Assembly: GCF_018127805.1 (NCBI RefSeq)
Contig: NZ_CP072334.1
Span: 186,001-250,000, forward strand
Length of the DNA stretch: 64,000 bases
Reading direction: 5' to 3'
DNA from: Prevotella sp. oral taxon 475
GTDB lineage: Bacteria; Bacteroidota; Bacteroidia; Bacteroidales; Bacteroidaceae
The position numbers and the translations under genes were made by a program. The notes under the pieces were generated by a model. The model saw only the letters and a list, made by a program, of their open reading frames with translations, was not told where the DNA came from and ran no database searches. Shown one piece after another: positions 17,881 to 27,526 of the stretch (positions are counted from its first letter, which is position 1; each line of letters starts with the position of its first letter).

Positions 17881-19497
17881 ATGATAATGATTTTTCATCC
17901 CCTCAACACTGATATTCCGAAGCCTTCGAGGCTGAACAATCCTTTCTTCTACGAGCCTCACCCGCTTTGTTTGCTGGCGACCGAGGAGGTGAAGGCTGCT
18001 GTGTCGGCGCGCAAAGAGTGGCAGGCAGAGGTAAAACAGGGAAAGATGTTCGGGGTGTTGGTGGTGGAACGGTTGTCCGGGCAGGGGTCGTCGTTGGGCT
18101 ATCTCGCGGCCTACTCGGGGCAGATTCTTGGCCGGAGCAACTGGGAAGGTTTTGTTCCGGCCGTGTTTGACTATCTTCTGCCTGGTGGATACTTCAAAAC
18201 ACACGAGCAGAAAATTTCTCTTCTCAACGCTGAAGTGGAGCGATTGGAGACCGACGAGGAACGACAACAACTGAAAAATAGGCTCGACGAACAGGAAAAA
18301 CGGGCTGTGTGCCAGATAGAGGCTTACAAAGAGGAGATGAAAAGGGCGAAAGCACGGCGCGATGCCTTGCGAAAGGCGGGGGCAGACGCCCTGCAACAGG
18401 AGGCGATGCAGGCTGAAAGCCAGTGGATGAAGGCCGAGCTGCACCGCATGAAGAAGCGATTTCGGGCTGAGCGAGACGTTCTTTTGCAAGGCGTTGAACG
18501 CTTCGACAGGGCGTTGGCAAGGCTGAAAGAGGAACGAAAAAGACAATCGGACGAGCTGCAACGGTGGTTGTTCGCTCGCTTCGAGATGCGAAACGGACGG
18601 GGCGAAAGGTGTTCGCTGCTCGATATTTTTGCCCGTGAGACGGGCCAACTGCCACCTGCCGGAACGGGCGAATGCTGCGCGCCGAAACTGTTGCAGTATG
18701 CTTTCGCGCACCATCTCCGGCCGGTGTGCATGGCAGAGTTCTGGATGGGACAGACGGTCATGGGCGAAGTGCGACGCGAAGGTTGTTTCTATCCTGCCTG
18801 TCAGGGCAAATGCGGGCCTACGCTTCGCTTTATGTTGCAGGGCATCGAGGTAGATCCGGCCACGCCGGAGGGTCACGTCGGCGGCCAACTGAAGGTGGTT
18901 TACGAGGACAAGAACCTGACCGTGGTATGCAAACCCGCCGGGATGCTGAGCGTTCCGGGCAAGAGTGGCGCGGCGTCGGTCTACAGTCTGATGCGCGCCC
19001 GCTATCCCGATGCGGCCTCGCCGCTCGTTGTTCACCGATTGGATATGGACACTTCGGGGTTGATGCTCATAGCCAAAACCAAGGAAAAGCATAAGAACTT
19101 GCAGTCGGCCTTTAAAAATCGTGCGGTGAAAAAGAGGTATGTGGCATTGCTGGAGGGCCTTCTGCCGGCAGAAAAACAAGGTGGACGCATCTCGCTTCCG
19201 CTCTCTCCCGACTATTTAGACCGTCCTCGGCAGCGCGTCGACCGAGAAAAGGGGAAGTCGGCTGTGACGGATTACGAAGTGTTAGGGCAGGTGTCGGGGC
19301 ATAGCCTTGTGGCCCTCTACCCGCAAACCGGGCGCACCCATCAGTTGCGCGTTCATTGTGCGCATGCCGAGGGCTTGAACATGCCCATCCTCGGCGATGC
19401 GCTTTACGGGCGAAAAGCAGACCGACTGTATCTTCATGCCGAAGCCATCGAGATACCGTCGGAAGGTATTTCTTTTAGAATAGAAGCAGATTTTTAA
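17881..19497 (+). CDS. RluA-family RNA pseudouridine synthase with long N-terminal extension
   Basis: The protein has 538 residues, about 200-300 more than a simple RluA. The C-terminal catalytic domain (about 340-538) shows YEDKNLTVVCKPAGMLSVPG, VVHRLDMDTSGLMLIAKT with the catalytic aspartate near residue 388, and LYPQTGRTHQLRVHCAH. The N-terminal part includes a long charged coiled coil (about 112-225) and a cysteine-bearing segment REGCFYPACQGKCGPTL just before the catalytic domain. It probably makes pseudouridine in rRNA or tRNA; the target cannot be told from sequence. It starts at MIMIFHPLN and converges on the AspT-like gene. Confidence 0.88.
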   Translation: MIMIFHPLNTDIPKPSRLNNPFFYEPHPLCLLATEEVKAAVSARKEWQAEVKQGKMFGVLVVERLSGQGSSLGYLAAYSGQILGRSNWEGFVPAVFDYLLPGGYFKTHEQKISLLNAEVERLETDEERQQLKNRLDEQEKRAVCQIEAYKEEMKRAKARRDALRKAGADALQQEAMQAESQWMKAELHRMKKRFRAERDVLLQGVERFDRALARLKEERKRQSDELQRWLFARFEMRNGRGERCSLLDIFARETGQLPPAGTGECCAPKLLQYAFAHHLRPVCMAEFWMGQTVMGEVRREGCFYPACQGKCGPTLRFMLQGIEVDPATPEGHVGGQLKVVYEDKNLTVVCKPAGMLSVPGKSGAASVYSLMRARYPDAASPLVVHRLDMDTSGLMLIAKTKEKHKNLQSAFKNRAVKKRYVALLEGLLPAEKQGGRISLPLSPDYLDRPRQRVDREKGKSAVTDYEVLGQVSGHSLVALYPQTGRTHQLRVHCAHAEGLNMPILGDALYGRKADRLYLHAEAIEIPSEGISFRIEADF

Positions 19498-19498
19498 A

Positions 19499-19526
19499 GG
19501 ATGAAGGAAGCGTTCTCCCTTCATCC
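19499..19526. terminator. Weak bidirectional hairpin between convergent genes
   Basis: GGATGAAGG (19499-19507) and CCTTCATCC (19518-19526) form 9-bp arms. On the minus strand TTTAAAAAT follows; on the plus strand there is no T-run. It overlaps the last codons of the AspT-like gene. Confidence 0.4.
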
Positions 19527-21188
19527 GGCACAAAACAGCATCACCATCATCTGTACGATGATGACGCGAAGGAACATGCCCAGCGGGTAGACCGTGGCAT
19601 AAGTCACGGAAGAAGAGTCGCCCTCGAGGGTCTCGTTGGCGTAAGTGAGGGCCATAGGGTTGGCCATCGCGCCGCAAAGAATGCCACAGATCGAACCGAA
19701 ATCGAGCCGTTTGGTGCGCAATGCCACATAACCCACGAGGAGAACGGGCACGATGGTGAGGACGAAACCCAGTGCCACCCAAAGCAAACCCTCGGGACGA
19801 ATTACCGTTTCAAAGAAGTCTTTGCCGGCATCTAAGCCCAAACAAGCCAGGTAAAGGGATAATCCCAACTGCCGCAACATCAGCGAGGCACTGCGGGTGG
19901 TATAGGAAATGAGTCGGAAACGCGGACCAATCGACCCCACAAGAATCCCCATCACGATGGGCCCACCGGCCAAACCCATACGCACTGGGGCAGACATGCC
20001 CGGCAGTTGGATGGGAATGGTGCCGATGGCCAGTCCGAGAAGCATGCCCAGGAAGAGCGCACCGAGATTGGGTTCGTTCAGTGTGCGAACAGCGTTTCCC
20101 AAATACTGTTCTACATTTTCCAGAGCTTCGTGCTTGCCGACCACCGTCATCCGGTCGCCGTATTGCAGGCGGAGGTCGTTGGTGCCCAACAGTTTTGTGT
20201 CGCCACGCGTCACCCTACTCACGTTCACGCCATAGGTGTTGCGCAGTTGTAGACTGCCAAGCTTCTTGCCGTTGAGCATTGGGCGGGTGATCACGACCAC
20301 TTTCGACTCTACCTTCGAGTCGATATGGTTCCAGTCGATGTGAGCTTTGTTCCAGTCGGTGTCCACCTTTCGGCCCAAAAGCAGCTCCATCCCGGCCACC
20401 TCATCATCGGTTGTCACCACCAGAACGTTGTCTCCCACCTGCAATTGGGTGGATGAAAGCGGTACAATCACCTGGCTCCCGCGCCATATTCTTGAGATGA
20501 TGAACCGGATATGGGCCATCTGCGAAATCTCGGCAATGGTCTTTCCGCCTATCGCTTGGTTCACTACCTCGTATTGTGCCACGAAAGTATGGTCTTCATC
20601 TCCGGGCGAACGGGGCACGAGGTCGGCCGGTTTGACAAAGAATTTTCTCAGAAGAATCATCGCAAAGATCACTCCCACCACGCCTAAAGGGTAGGCTACG
20701 GCACAGCCTAAGGCCGCACTTCGGGTGGAAAGACCGAAGTTTTCCAAGGCTTGTTGCGCTGCTCCCAGTGCCGGGGTGTTGGTAACTGCCCCGCAAAGAA
20801 TGCCTACCATCGCTTGTATCGGCGTGTCGGTGAGCTGCGAAAGCAAAAGAGCCAGCAATGTTCCCACAAGAATCACGGCTAAAGCCCATAGATTGAGCGA
20901 GATGCCCTCTTGTCGAAACGACCCGAAGAAGTTGGGCCCTACGTGCAATCCCAGGGTGTAGACGAAGAGAACCAATCCGAAAGTTTCGGCATAATCCAAC
21001 ACCTTAGGGTCGATATCCAGTCCCCAGTGCCCGGCAATGATACCGATAAAAAAAACAAAAGCCACGCCAAGAGAGATGCCTCTGACGTGAATCTTTCCCA
21101 ATATCAATCCCACAAAACATATCAACGATAACACTACCACCGTCTGAAAAGCCGAGTGAACGGTGAAAAGGGCGTTTATCCATTCCAT
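19521..21188 (-). CDS. AspT/YidE-type membrane transporter with two TrkA_C domains
   Basis: The 555-residue protein has a duplicated hydrophobic Asp-Al_Ex architecture: about five membrane segments, a central cytoplasmic part of about 180 residues with two TrkA_C/RCK_C-like domains (MAHIRFIISRIWRGSQVIVP and LRNTYGVNVSRVTRGDT), and five further segments. GILCGAVTNTPALGAAQ and SICGILCGAMANPMALTYA are the matching family motifs in the two halves. Aspartate:alanine exchangers belong to this family, but most members have unknown substrates. I start at MEWINALFTVHSAF because a -7 element at 21215-21222 overlaps the longer frame. Confidence 0.82.
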   Translation of the reverse strand: MEWINALFTVHSAFQTVVVLSLICFVGLILGKIHVRGISLGVAFVFFIGIIAGHWGLDIDPKVLDYAETFGLVLFVYTLGLHVGPNFFGSFRQEGISLNLWALAVILVGTLLALLLSQLTDTPIQAMVGILCGAVTNTPALGAAQQALENFGLSTRSAALGCAVAYPLGVVGVIFAMILLRKFFVKPADLVPRSPGDEDHTFVAQYEVVNQAIGGKTIAEISQMAHIRFIISRIWRGSQVIVPLSSTQLQVGDNVLVVTTDDEVAGMELLLGRKVDTDWNKAHIDWNHIDSKVESKVVVITRPMLNGKKLGSLQLRNTYGVNVSRVTRGDTKLLGTNDLRLQYGDRMTVVGKHEALENVEQYLGNAVRTLNEPNLGALFLGMLLGLAIGTIPIQLPGMSAPVRMGLAGGPIVMGILVGSIGPRFRLISYTTRSASLMLRQLGLSLYLACLGLDAGKDFFETVIRPEGLLWVALGFVLTIVPVLLVGYVALRTKRLDFGSICGILCGAMANPMALTYANETLEGDSSSVTYATVYPLGMFLRVIIVQMMVMLFCAG

Positions 21189-21214
21189 TTCTTTTTGCCA
21201 TTTGATAATCGGCA

Positions 21215-21222
21215 CAAAGGTA
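21215..21222 (-). promoter_or_regulatory. -7 element of the AspT-like gene
   Basis: The minus strand reads TACCTTTG, 26 bp before the chosen ATG at 21188. No matching TTG is seen at the expected distance. Confidence 0.5.
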
Positions 21223-21381
21223 CGAAGAAAAGAGAGGAAAGCCGTTTTTCTCTCTCTTCTAAGTGATAAGAGACGAAAGAGAGGGCCGTCAGGAAGGCTA
21301 TTCTCCCGTTTGCTGAAGGATCGACTTGCTAAAAAACCAAAAAATAGCCCTATATAATAATGTATAAGCGAAAGATTTACT

Positions 21382-21389
21382 TATTTTTG
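21382..21389 (+). promoter_or_regulatory. -7 element of topA
   Basis: TATTTTTG fits TAnnTTTG and lies 27 bp before the topA ATG at 21417. The -33 box is unclear. Confidence 0.55.
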
Positions 21390-21416
21390 CGCCGCAAATA
21401 AAAGTACGATAGGCGT

Positions 21417-23732
21417 ATGCAAGAAAATTTAGTGATCGTAGAGAGCCCCGCAAAGGCAAAGACAATAGAGAAGTTTTTGGGTAAAGATTTCAAGGTGATG
21501 TCCAGCTATGGCCACATCCGCGACCTGAAAAAGAAAGAACTGAGCATCGATATTGATACGCTTCAGCCCGATTATGAGATTCCCGATGAGAAGAAAAAAC
21601 TGGTGAGCGAACTGAAAAAGGCGGCCAAAGAAACGGGTAATGTGTGGCTCGCATCCGATGAAGACCGCGAGGGAGAAGCTATTTCGTGGCACCTTTGCGA
21701 GGTTCTCGGACTGGATGAGGCTAAAACCCGCCGCATCGTTTTTCATGAAATCACGAAGCCGGCCATCCTAAAAGCTATCGAAACACCTCGACATCTTGAC
21801 ATGAATCTGGTGAATGCGCAGCAGGCTCGGCGAGTGCTCGACCGACTGGTGGGCTTTAAACTCTCGCCCGTTTTGTGGAGAAAGGTGAAGCCGGCCTTGT
21901 CTGCCGGTCGCGTACAAAGCGTTGCCGTGCGGCTCATCGTTGAGCGAGAGCGCGAGATTCATGCCTTTCACACCGAGCCATATTACCGCATCAACGCCAT
22001 CTTTGCAGCGATAGGGCCCGACGGTTCGGCTACAGAAGTAGACGCAGAGCTGGATACTCGCTTCAAAACACACGATGAAGCACTGGCCTTTCTCGAAAAA
22101 TGCAAGAACGGAAAGTTCACCGTTTCGACCATCGCTAAGAAGCCACTGAAACGCACTCCCGCACCTCCTTTCACCACATCGACGTTGCAACAGGAGGCAG
22201 CTCGCAAGCTGGGGTTCACCGTTTCGCAAACAATGATGGTGGCACAACGGCTCTATGAGAGCGGACGAATCACCTATATGCGTACCGATAGCGTCAATCT
22301 GTCGGGCCTTTGCATCAATGCCGCGAAAGAAGAGGTAACACAACTGTGGGGGGAAGCTTACAGTAGGCCGCGTAACTATCATACGAATGCCAAAGGAGCG
22401 CAGGAAGCTCATGAGGCGATTCGGCCCACTTACATGAACCAACAGCAAATTGATGGCACGCAACAGGAGAAACGTCTCTATGAATTGATTTGGAAACGAA
22501 CGGTCGCTTCACAAATGGCTGACGCGCAAATAGAGAAAACCACGGTGACCATTGATATGACCGGAGCCGACGAAAAATTTGTGGCAACGGGCGAAGTGGT
22601 GGTCTTCGATGGTTTTCTAAAGGTGTATCGCGAGTCTACCGACGAAGAAAACAGCAGCTCAACACCCTCGCCTACGCTGCCTGTTATGCAGCAAGGAGAC
22701 ACGCTCGAACGGCGTGAAGTCACCTCGACAGAACGATTCAGTCAAGGCCCGGCTCGTTATACGGAAGCCAGTTTGGTGCATAAGCTCGAAGAATTGGGCA
22801 TCGGACGCCCCTCCACCTACGCTCCGACCATCAGCACAATCCAACAAAGAGAATACGTACAGAAGGGTGATCGCAAGGGCGAAGAACGACTTTACACCGT
22901 CGATACGCTCAAAGGCATCAAGATAACTGCCAAAAACCGACGTGAAATGGTGGGTAGCGAGAAAGGCAAACTGCTACCTACCGACATCGGAATGGTAGTG
23001 AACGACTTTCTGATGGATAACTTTCCTACCATCATGGACTATCATTTCACAGCTCATGTAGAGGAAGAGTTTGACCGCATTGCCGAGGGAAAAGAGCAGT
23101 GGACACAGATGATGAAAGAGTTTTATACCTCGTTCGAGCCTACGGTAGAAGACGTGATGAATGCCCGTTCGGAGCATAAGGCCGGCGAAAGACAGCTCGG
23201 CGTCGACCCGAAAACAAACAAACCCGTCTTCGTAAAGATAGGTCGCTTCGGTCCGGTGGTGCAGATTGGCACGGCAGACGATAACGATAAGCCTCGCTTT
23301 TCGCAGATTCCCACCGGCATGAGCATCGAGACTATCACCTTAGAAGAGGCCTTAGAACTGTTCAAACTGCCGCGCACGGTGGGCGAATTCGAAGGAAAGC
23401 CAGTCGTAATCGGTGCCGGACGCTTCGGGCCTTACATCCTTCACAATAAAAAATACACCTCTTTGCCCAAGACAGAAGATCCTATGACAGTGACATTGGA
23501 GACCTCTGTTGCACTGATCGAACTGAAACGAATACAGGAAAAGCAAAAACATCTCAAGACATTTGCCGAAGATGGCAAGCTGGAAGTGCTCAATGGACGT
23601 TACGGACCTTATCTTGTGTACGACGGAAAGAACTTTCGCCTCCCCAAAAACCTGCACGACAAGGCTTCCGAACTCACCTATGAGCAGTGCATGGAAATAG
23701 TGAATGCAGCCCCGGCAAAGAGCAAAAAGTAG
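21417..23732 (+). CDS. topA: DNA topoisomerase I
   Basis: The 771-residue type IA topoisomerase relaxes negative supercoils. The TOPRIM domain begins at once (LVIVESPAKAKTIEKFLG, with LASDEDREGEAISWHL). The catalytic tyrosine is in ESGRITYMRTDSVNLS, and the family motif LEELGIGRPSTYAPTI is present. The C-terminus carries glycine-rich repeats (IGRFGPVVQIG, AGRFGPYILHNKKYTSL, NGRYGPYLVYDGKNF) instead of zinc fingers; I see no Cys4 motifs. It abuts aroK with no spacer, so the two are surely co-transcribed. Confidence 0.97.
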   Translation: MQENLVIVESPAKAKTIEKFLGKDFKVMSSYGHIRDLKKKELSIDIDTLQPDYEIPDEKKKLVSELKKAAKETGNVWLASDEDREGEAISWHLCEVLGLDEAKTRRIVFHEITKPAILKAIETPRHLDMNLVNAQQARRVLDRLVGFKLSPVLWRKVKPALSAGRVQSVAVRLIVEREREIHAFHTEPYYRINAIFAAIGPDGSATEVDAELDTRFKTHDEALAFLEKCKNGKFTVSTIAKKPLKRTPAPPFTTSTLQQEAARKLGFTVSQTMMVAQRLYESGRITYMRTDSVNLSGLCINAAKEEVTQLWGEAYSRPRNYHTNAKGAQEAHEAIRPTYMNQQQIDGTQQEKRLYELIWKRTVASQMADAQIEKTTVTIDMTGADEKFVATGEVVVFDGFLKVYRESTDEENSSSTPSPTLPVMQQGDTLERREVTSTERFSQGPARYTEASLVHKLEELGIGRPSTYAPTISTIQQREYVQKGDRKGEERLYTVDTLKGIKITAKNRREMVGSEKGKLLPTDIGMVVNDFLMDNFPTIMDYHFTAHVEEEFDRIAEGKEQWTQMMKEFYTSFEPTVEDVMNARSEHKAGERQLGVDPKTNKPVFVKIGRFGPVVQIGTADDNDKPRFSQIPTGMSIETITLEEALELFKLPRTVGEFEGKPVVIGAGRFGPYILHNKKYTSLPKTEDPMTVTLETSVALIELKRIQEKQKHLKTFAEDGKLEVLNGRYGPYLVYDGKNFRLPKNLHDKASELTYEQCMEIVNAAPAKSKK

Positions 23733-24263
23733 ATGGCTGAGCGGATTATCCTCGTAGGTTACATGGGTTCGGGCAAGACAACGGTGGGAAAAGCCCTGGC
23801 TTCCGAACTGAAAATGCGTTTCTACGACCTGGATTGGTATATCGAAAGCCGAATGCATCGAACCGTAGCTCAGCTCTTTCGAGAGCGAGGAGAAGAGGGG
23901 TTTCGAACCATCGAGCACAATATGCTACACGAAGTGGCCGAGTTTGAAGACGTACTCATCAGTTGTGGTGGCGGGACCCCTTGCTTTTTCGACAATATGG
24001 ACTATCTCAACGCTCAAGGCAAGACGCTTTATCTGAAAGCAGAACCCGAAGTTTTGTACAATCATCTCAAGATGGGCAGAATCGTAAGGCCGCTTCTGCT
24101 CGACAAAACGCAAGAAGAAATGCTCTCCTTTATCAAAGAACAGTTGTTGAATCGTGAGCCTTTCTATCTCAAAGCCCAATATTTACTCGACGTCAGTTTG
24201 ATGGATAACTACGAGAAAATCAAGATTTCAGTAGCCAAAGCCCGCCAACTGCTCGGCGTATAA
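23733..24263 (+). CDS. aroK: Shikimate kinase
   Basis: The 176-residue kinase phosphorylates shikimate in aromatic amino acid synthesis. It shows Walker A LVGYMGSGKTTVGKALA, the shikimate-binding YDLDWYIESRM, an arginine in GFRTIEHNML, SCGGGTPCFF and the lid region GRIVRPLL. It starts directly after the topA stop codon. Confidence 0.95.
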   Translation: MAERIILVGYMGSGKTTVGKALASELKMRFYDLDWYIESRMHRTVAQLFRERGEEGFRTIEHNMLHEVAEFEDVLISCGGGTPCFFDNMDYLNAQGKTLYLKAEPEVLYNHLKMGRIVRPLLLDKTQEEMLSFIKEQLLNREPFYLKAQYLLDVSLMDNYEKIKISVAKARQLLGV

Positions 24264-24387
24264 GCCCGTTGTAGCTGGGCAACAATGGTTGGAGGAACCT
24301 CCTTCGCCCACCCAAAAACGGGGAATAACGATCAAAAAAAACAGCAATCACCAATAAAAGAAGTATAAAACACCCACAGAAGAAGAA

Positions 24388-26280
24388 ATGAAGAAATGGA
24401 CTATTGACGACTCGAAGGAACTGTATAACATCAATGGATGGGGAACTTCGTTTTTCGGAATCAACGAACGGGGCGACGTTTACGTTTCACCATGCAAGGA
24501 TAACGTAGAAATCGATCTGCGCGATGTGATGGACGAGCTGGCACTTCGCGACGTAACGCCGCCGGTACTTCTGCGTTTCCCCGATATTCTCGACAGTCGT
24601 ATCGAGAAAACAGCCAGTTGTTTCCGCCAGGCAGCGAAAGAATATGATTACAAAGGCGAGAACTTCGTCATCTATCCCATCAAGGTGAACCAGATGCAGC
24701 CCGTTGTCGAAGAGATCATTTCTCACGGTCGGAAATTCAATTTAGGATTAGAGGCCGGGTCGAAGCCCGAACTTCACGCCGTCATTGCCGTGCAATGCCA
24801 AAGCGATTCGCTCATTATCTGCAATGGATACAAAGACCAAAGTTACATCGAACTGGCTCTTTTGGCACAAAAAATGGGCAAACGCATCTTCATCGTGGTA
24901 GAGAAACTCAACGAACTCGACCTCATTGCGCGTGCCGCCAAAAAACTGAACGTGCGTCCCAACCTCGGCATTCGCATCAAATTAGCTTCTTCCGGGTCGG
25001 GCAAATGGGAAGAAAGCGGTGGCGATGCCAGCAAATTCGGGCTCACCAGCAGCGAACTTTTGCAGGCCCTGGAGTTGCTCGATCAGAAAGGATTGCACGA
25101 CAGTCTCAAGCTCATCCACTTCCACATCGGGTCGCAAATCACGAAGATACGCCGCATCCAGACAGCCCTTCGCGAGGCCTCCCAGTTCTATGTGCAGCTT
25201 CATAAGATGGGGTACGACGTCGATTTTGTAGACTGTGGTGGCGGATTGGGTGTGGATTACGACGGTACACGCTCGCCCAGCAGCGAGAGTTCGGTCAACT
25301 ATTCCATTCAAGAATACGTCAACGACTGTATTTATACCTTTGTCGACGCAGCCAATAAGAACGGCATCGGCCATCCGAATATCATCACCGAGAGTGGCCG
25401 ATCGCTCACCGCACACCACAGCATCTTGGTTATCGACGTCTTAGAGACCGCTACCCTGCCCGAAATGAAGGAAGAATTCGAACCCTCCGACAACGAACAC
25501 CAACTCGTCAAAGACCTTTACGACATTTGGGATAACATCAATTCGCGTTCGATGCTCGAAGATTGGCACGATGCCGAGCAGATTCGGGAAGAAGCACTCG
25601 ACCTTTTCGCACACGGACTGGTAGACCTTCGCACGCGAGCAGAGATAGAAAGCATGTACTGGAGCGTGTGTCGGGAAATCAACACCTTATCGAAAGGCCT
25701 CAAACACGTGCCCGAAGAGCTTCGTAACATGGACAAACTCCTGGCCGACAAGTATTTTTGCAACTTCTCTCTCTTCCAATCTCTGCCCGATAGTTGGGCC
25801 ATCGATCAGCTCTTTCCTATCGTTCCCATCCAGCGACTCGATGAACGTCCCACCCGCAATGCCACCCTTCAAGACATCACCTGCGACAGTGACGGCAAGA
25901 TTGCCAACTTCGTCACCAATCGACACATCTCTCATGTGCTGCCCGTTCATACTTTGAAGAAAACCGAACCCTACTATCTCGGTGTCTTTCTCGTAGGAGC
26001 TTATCAAGAGATTCTTGGCGATATGCACAACCTTTTCGGAGATACCAACGCCGTACACGTATCGGTGAAAGACGGACAATACCACATCGACCAGATCTTC
26101 GACGGCGAAACCGTGGAAGAAGTTTTGGCCTACGTGCAGTATAACCCCAAAAAACTGGTGCGACAACTCGAGATATGGGTCACCAAGAGCGTAAAGCAAG
26201 GAAAGATTTCGCTCGAAGAAGGCAAAGAATTTCTCTCCAACTATCGCTCGGGACTTTACGGTTACACCTATTTAGAATAA
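24388..26280 (+). CDS. speA: Biosynthetic arginine decarboxylase
   Basis: The 630-residue PLP enzyme converts arginine to agmatine, the first step toward putrescine and spermidine. The PLP lysine is in YPIKVNQMQPVVEEI; other family segments are GLEAGSKPELHAVIA, LIHFHIGSQITKIR, VDCGGGLGVDYDGTRS, ITESGRSLTAHHSIL and, near the C-terminus, VFLVGAYQEILGDMHNLFGD. Length and order fit the SpeA group, not lysine/ornithine decarboxylases. It follows aroK after 124 bp in which I see no terminator. Confidence 0.96.
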   Translation: MKKWTIDDSKELYNINGWGTSFFGINERGDVYVSPCKDNVEIDLRDVMDELALRDVTPPVLLRFPDILDSRIEKTASCFRQAAKEYDYKGENFVIYPIKVNQMQPVVEEIISHGRKFNLGLEAGSKPELHAVIAVQCQSDSLIICNGYKDQSYIELALLAQKMGKRIFIVVEKLNELDLIARAAKKLNVRPNLGIRIKLASSGSGKWEESGGDASKFGLTSSELLQALELLDQKGLHDSLKLIHFHIGSQITKIRRIQTALREASQFYVQLHKMGYDVDFVDCGGGLGVDYDGTRSPSSESSVNYSIQEYVNDCIYTFVDAANKNGIGHPNIITESGRSLTAHHSILVIDVLETATLPEMKEEFEPSDNEHQLVKDLYDIWDNINSRSMLEDWHDAEQIREEALDLFAHGLVDLRTRAEIESMYWSVCREINTLSKGLKHVPEELRNMDKLLADKYFCNFSLFQSLPDSWAIDQLFPIVPIQRLDERPTRNATLQDITCDSDGKIANFVTNRHISHVLPVHTLKKTEPYYLGVFLVGAYQEILGDMHNLFGDTNAVHVSVKDGQYHIDQIFDGETVEEVLAYVQYNPKKLVRQLEIWVTKSVKQGKISLEEGKEFLSNYRSGLYGYTYLE

Positions 26281-26298
26281 GACGACAGTCCTCCTCCA

Positions 26299-26327
26299 GT
26301 CCCTTTCCCACTGATCGGGAAAGGGAC
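26299..26327 (+). terminator. Hairpin after speA
   Basis: GTCCCTTTCCC and GGGAAAGGGAC form 11-bp perfect arms around ACTGATC, 19 bp after the speA stop. Only AATTAC follows, not a T-run, so termination may be partial. Confidence 0.6.
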
Positions 26328-26409
26328 AATTACTCCCGTTTAATGGTTAAAAAATATTTATGCATGTAACCATTTACCCCTCCAATCGTCACTTATAACA
26401 GAGATAGAG

Positions 26410-26922
26410 ATGAATCATATCAGCTTTCGCAACGACGTTTTGCCCCTCAAGGACAAGCTCTACAGGCTCGCCCTCCGCATAACGCTCAATGCAAACGATG
26501 CCGAAGACATCGTGCAAGACACGCTGATAAAGGTCTGGAACAAGCGAGACAAATGGCAAGAGATCGACTCCATCGAGGCTTTCAGCCTCACCGTATGTCG
26601 CAACCTCTCGCTCGACAGCTTGAAAAAGCACAGTCGCAGCAGCCATTCGCTGGAAGACGGCTATGCTGAAAGCCCCGACCCATCATCCAATCCCTACGAG
26701 GAGATGTGGAAAAACGATAGGCTCCGCTTCATCAAAAACCTCGTCAACGCCTTGCCCGAGAAGCAAAAAAGCTGCATGCAGCTGAGGGATTTCGAGGGGA
26801 AAACCTACAAAGAGATTGCCCACATCCTACAAATCACCGAAGAGCAGGTGAAAGTCAACATCTTCAGAGCAAGGCAAACCATTAAACAAAAGTTTAAACA
26901 ATTCGACAATGATGGATTATAA
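26410..26922 (+). CDS. ECF-type RNA polymerase sigma factor
   Basis: The 170-residue protein has sigma region 2 (RLALRITLNANDAEDIVQDTLIKVW, about residues 19-43) and region 4 (LPEKQKSCMQLRDFEGKTYKEIAHILQITEEQVKVNIFRAR, about 112-152), with no regions 1 or 3, as in extracytoplasmic-function sigma factors. Its regulon is unknown. It overlaps the downstream anti-sigma-like gene by 14 bp, so the two are translationally coupled. It lies inside the segment bracketed by the 306-bp inverted repeats. Confidence 0.92.
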   Translation: MNHISFRNDVLPLKDKLYRLALRITLNANDAEDIVQDTLIKVWNKRDKWQEIDSIEAFSLTVCRNLSLDSLKKHSRSSHSLEDGYAESPDPSSNPYEEMWKNDRLRFIKNLVNALPEKQKSCMQLRDFEGKTYKEIAHILQITEEQVKVNIFRARQTIKQKFKQFDNDGL

Positions 26923-27394
26923 ATACATCGAACAACTCTTGGAACGCTATTGGAACGGCGAGACTTCTCTCGAAGAAGAAGGCATCCTGCGCGCGTTTTT
27001 CGCACAGAAAGACGTGCCGGAAGTTCTGCGTCCCTATCAGTCTCTCTTTGTTTACCAAAGACAAGAGACGAGCCAGAAGATGTTGGGCATCGACTTCGAC
27101 CGCCGCCTTCTCTCCATGATTGAAGAAGAAGAGCCCGCCACAGCAACAACCAAACGCGTCACACTGACACAGCGGTTCATGCCTTTGTTCAGGGCTGCAG
27201 CCGTTGTAGCCATCTTCCTCACCCTGGGAAATGCCGCACAAGAGTCGTTCGAGACTCCGCAAAATCCCCCCGTCGGTCAGGCAGGATACAACAAAGTGGA
27301 AAAAGGAGCCTCCGTGGCCATGGGCGATTCGGCCGTTGCCGACACGCTGCAAAAAGCCGTCTTTCAGGCGGTTCCCGGCAGCATCATCAAATGA
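26909..27394 (+). CDS. Putative single-pass anti-sigma protein
   Basis: The 161-residue protein starts MMDYKYIEQLLERYWNGETSLEEE, an N-terminal helical motif common in small proteins encoded after Bacteroidetes ECF sigma genes. One membrane segment lies at about 90-107, so residues 1-89 should be cytoplasmic and about 50 residues periplasmic. There is no FecR domain and no zinc-binding HxxxCxxC. I infer that it sequesters the overlapping sigma factor. The second Met (26912) is an equally possible start. Confidence 0.7.
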   Translation: MMDYKYIEQLLERYWNGETSLEEEGILRAFFAQKDVPEVLRPYQSLFVYQRQETSQKMLGIDFDRRLLSMIEEEEPATATTKRVTLTQRFMPLFRAAAVVAIFLTLGNAAQESFETPQNPPVGQAGYNKVEKGASVAMGDSAVADTLQKAVFQAVPGSIIK

Positions 27395-27493
27395 AATTTT
27401 TCTATGCTTTCTCTATAAAATGTTTAGTAAAACGACATGAGGCTGTGAAGTCTCTCATTCTCTCAAATTTTTCATAACATATAATGTTAGGCA

Positions 27494-27526
27494 AAAGGCC
27501 GCAGTTCTTTAGAACTTGCGGCCTTT
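27494..27526 (+). terminator. Terminator of the sigma/anti-sigma pair
   Basis: AAAGGCCGCA and TGCGGCCTTT pair, with an inner GTTCT/AGAAC stem and a short loop. The transcript continues TTTCGTTTGG. It lies 100 bp after the anti-sigma stop codon. Confidence 0.8.

Noticed and set aside
17872..19179. 435-codon minus-strand frame opposite the RluA gene
   Set aside because: Low-complexity antisense shadow; the plus strand encodes a clear pseudouridine synthase.
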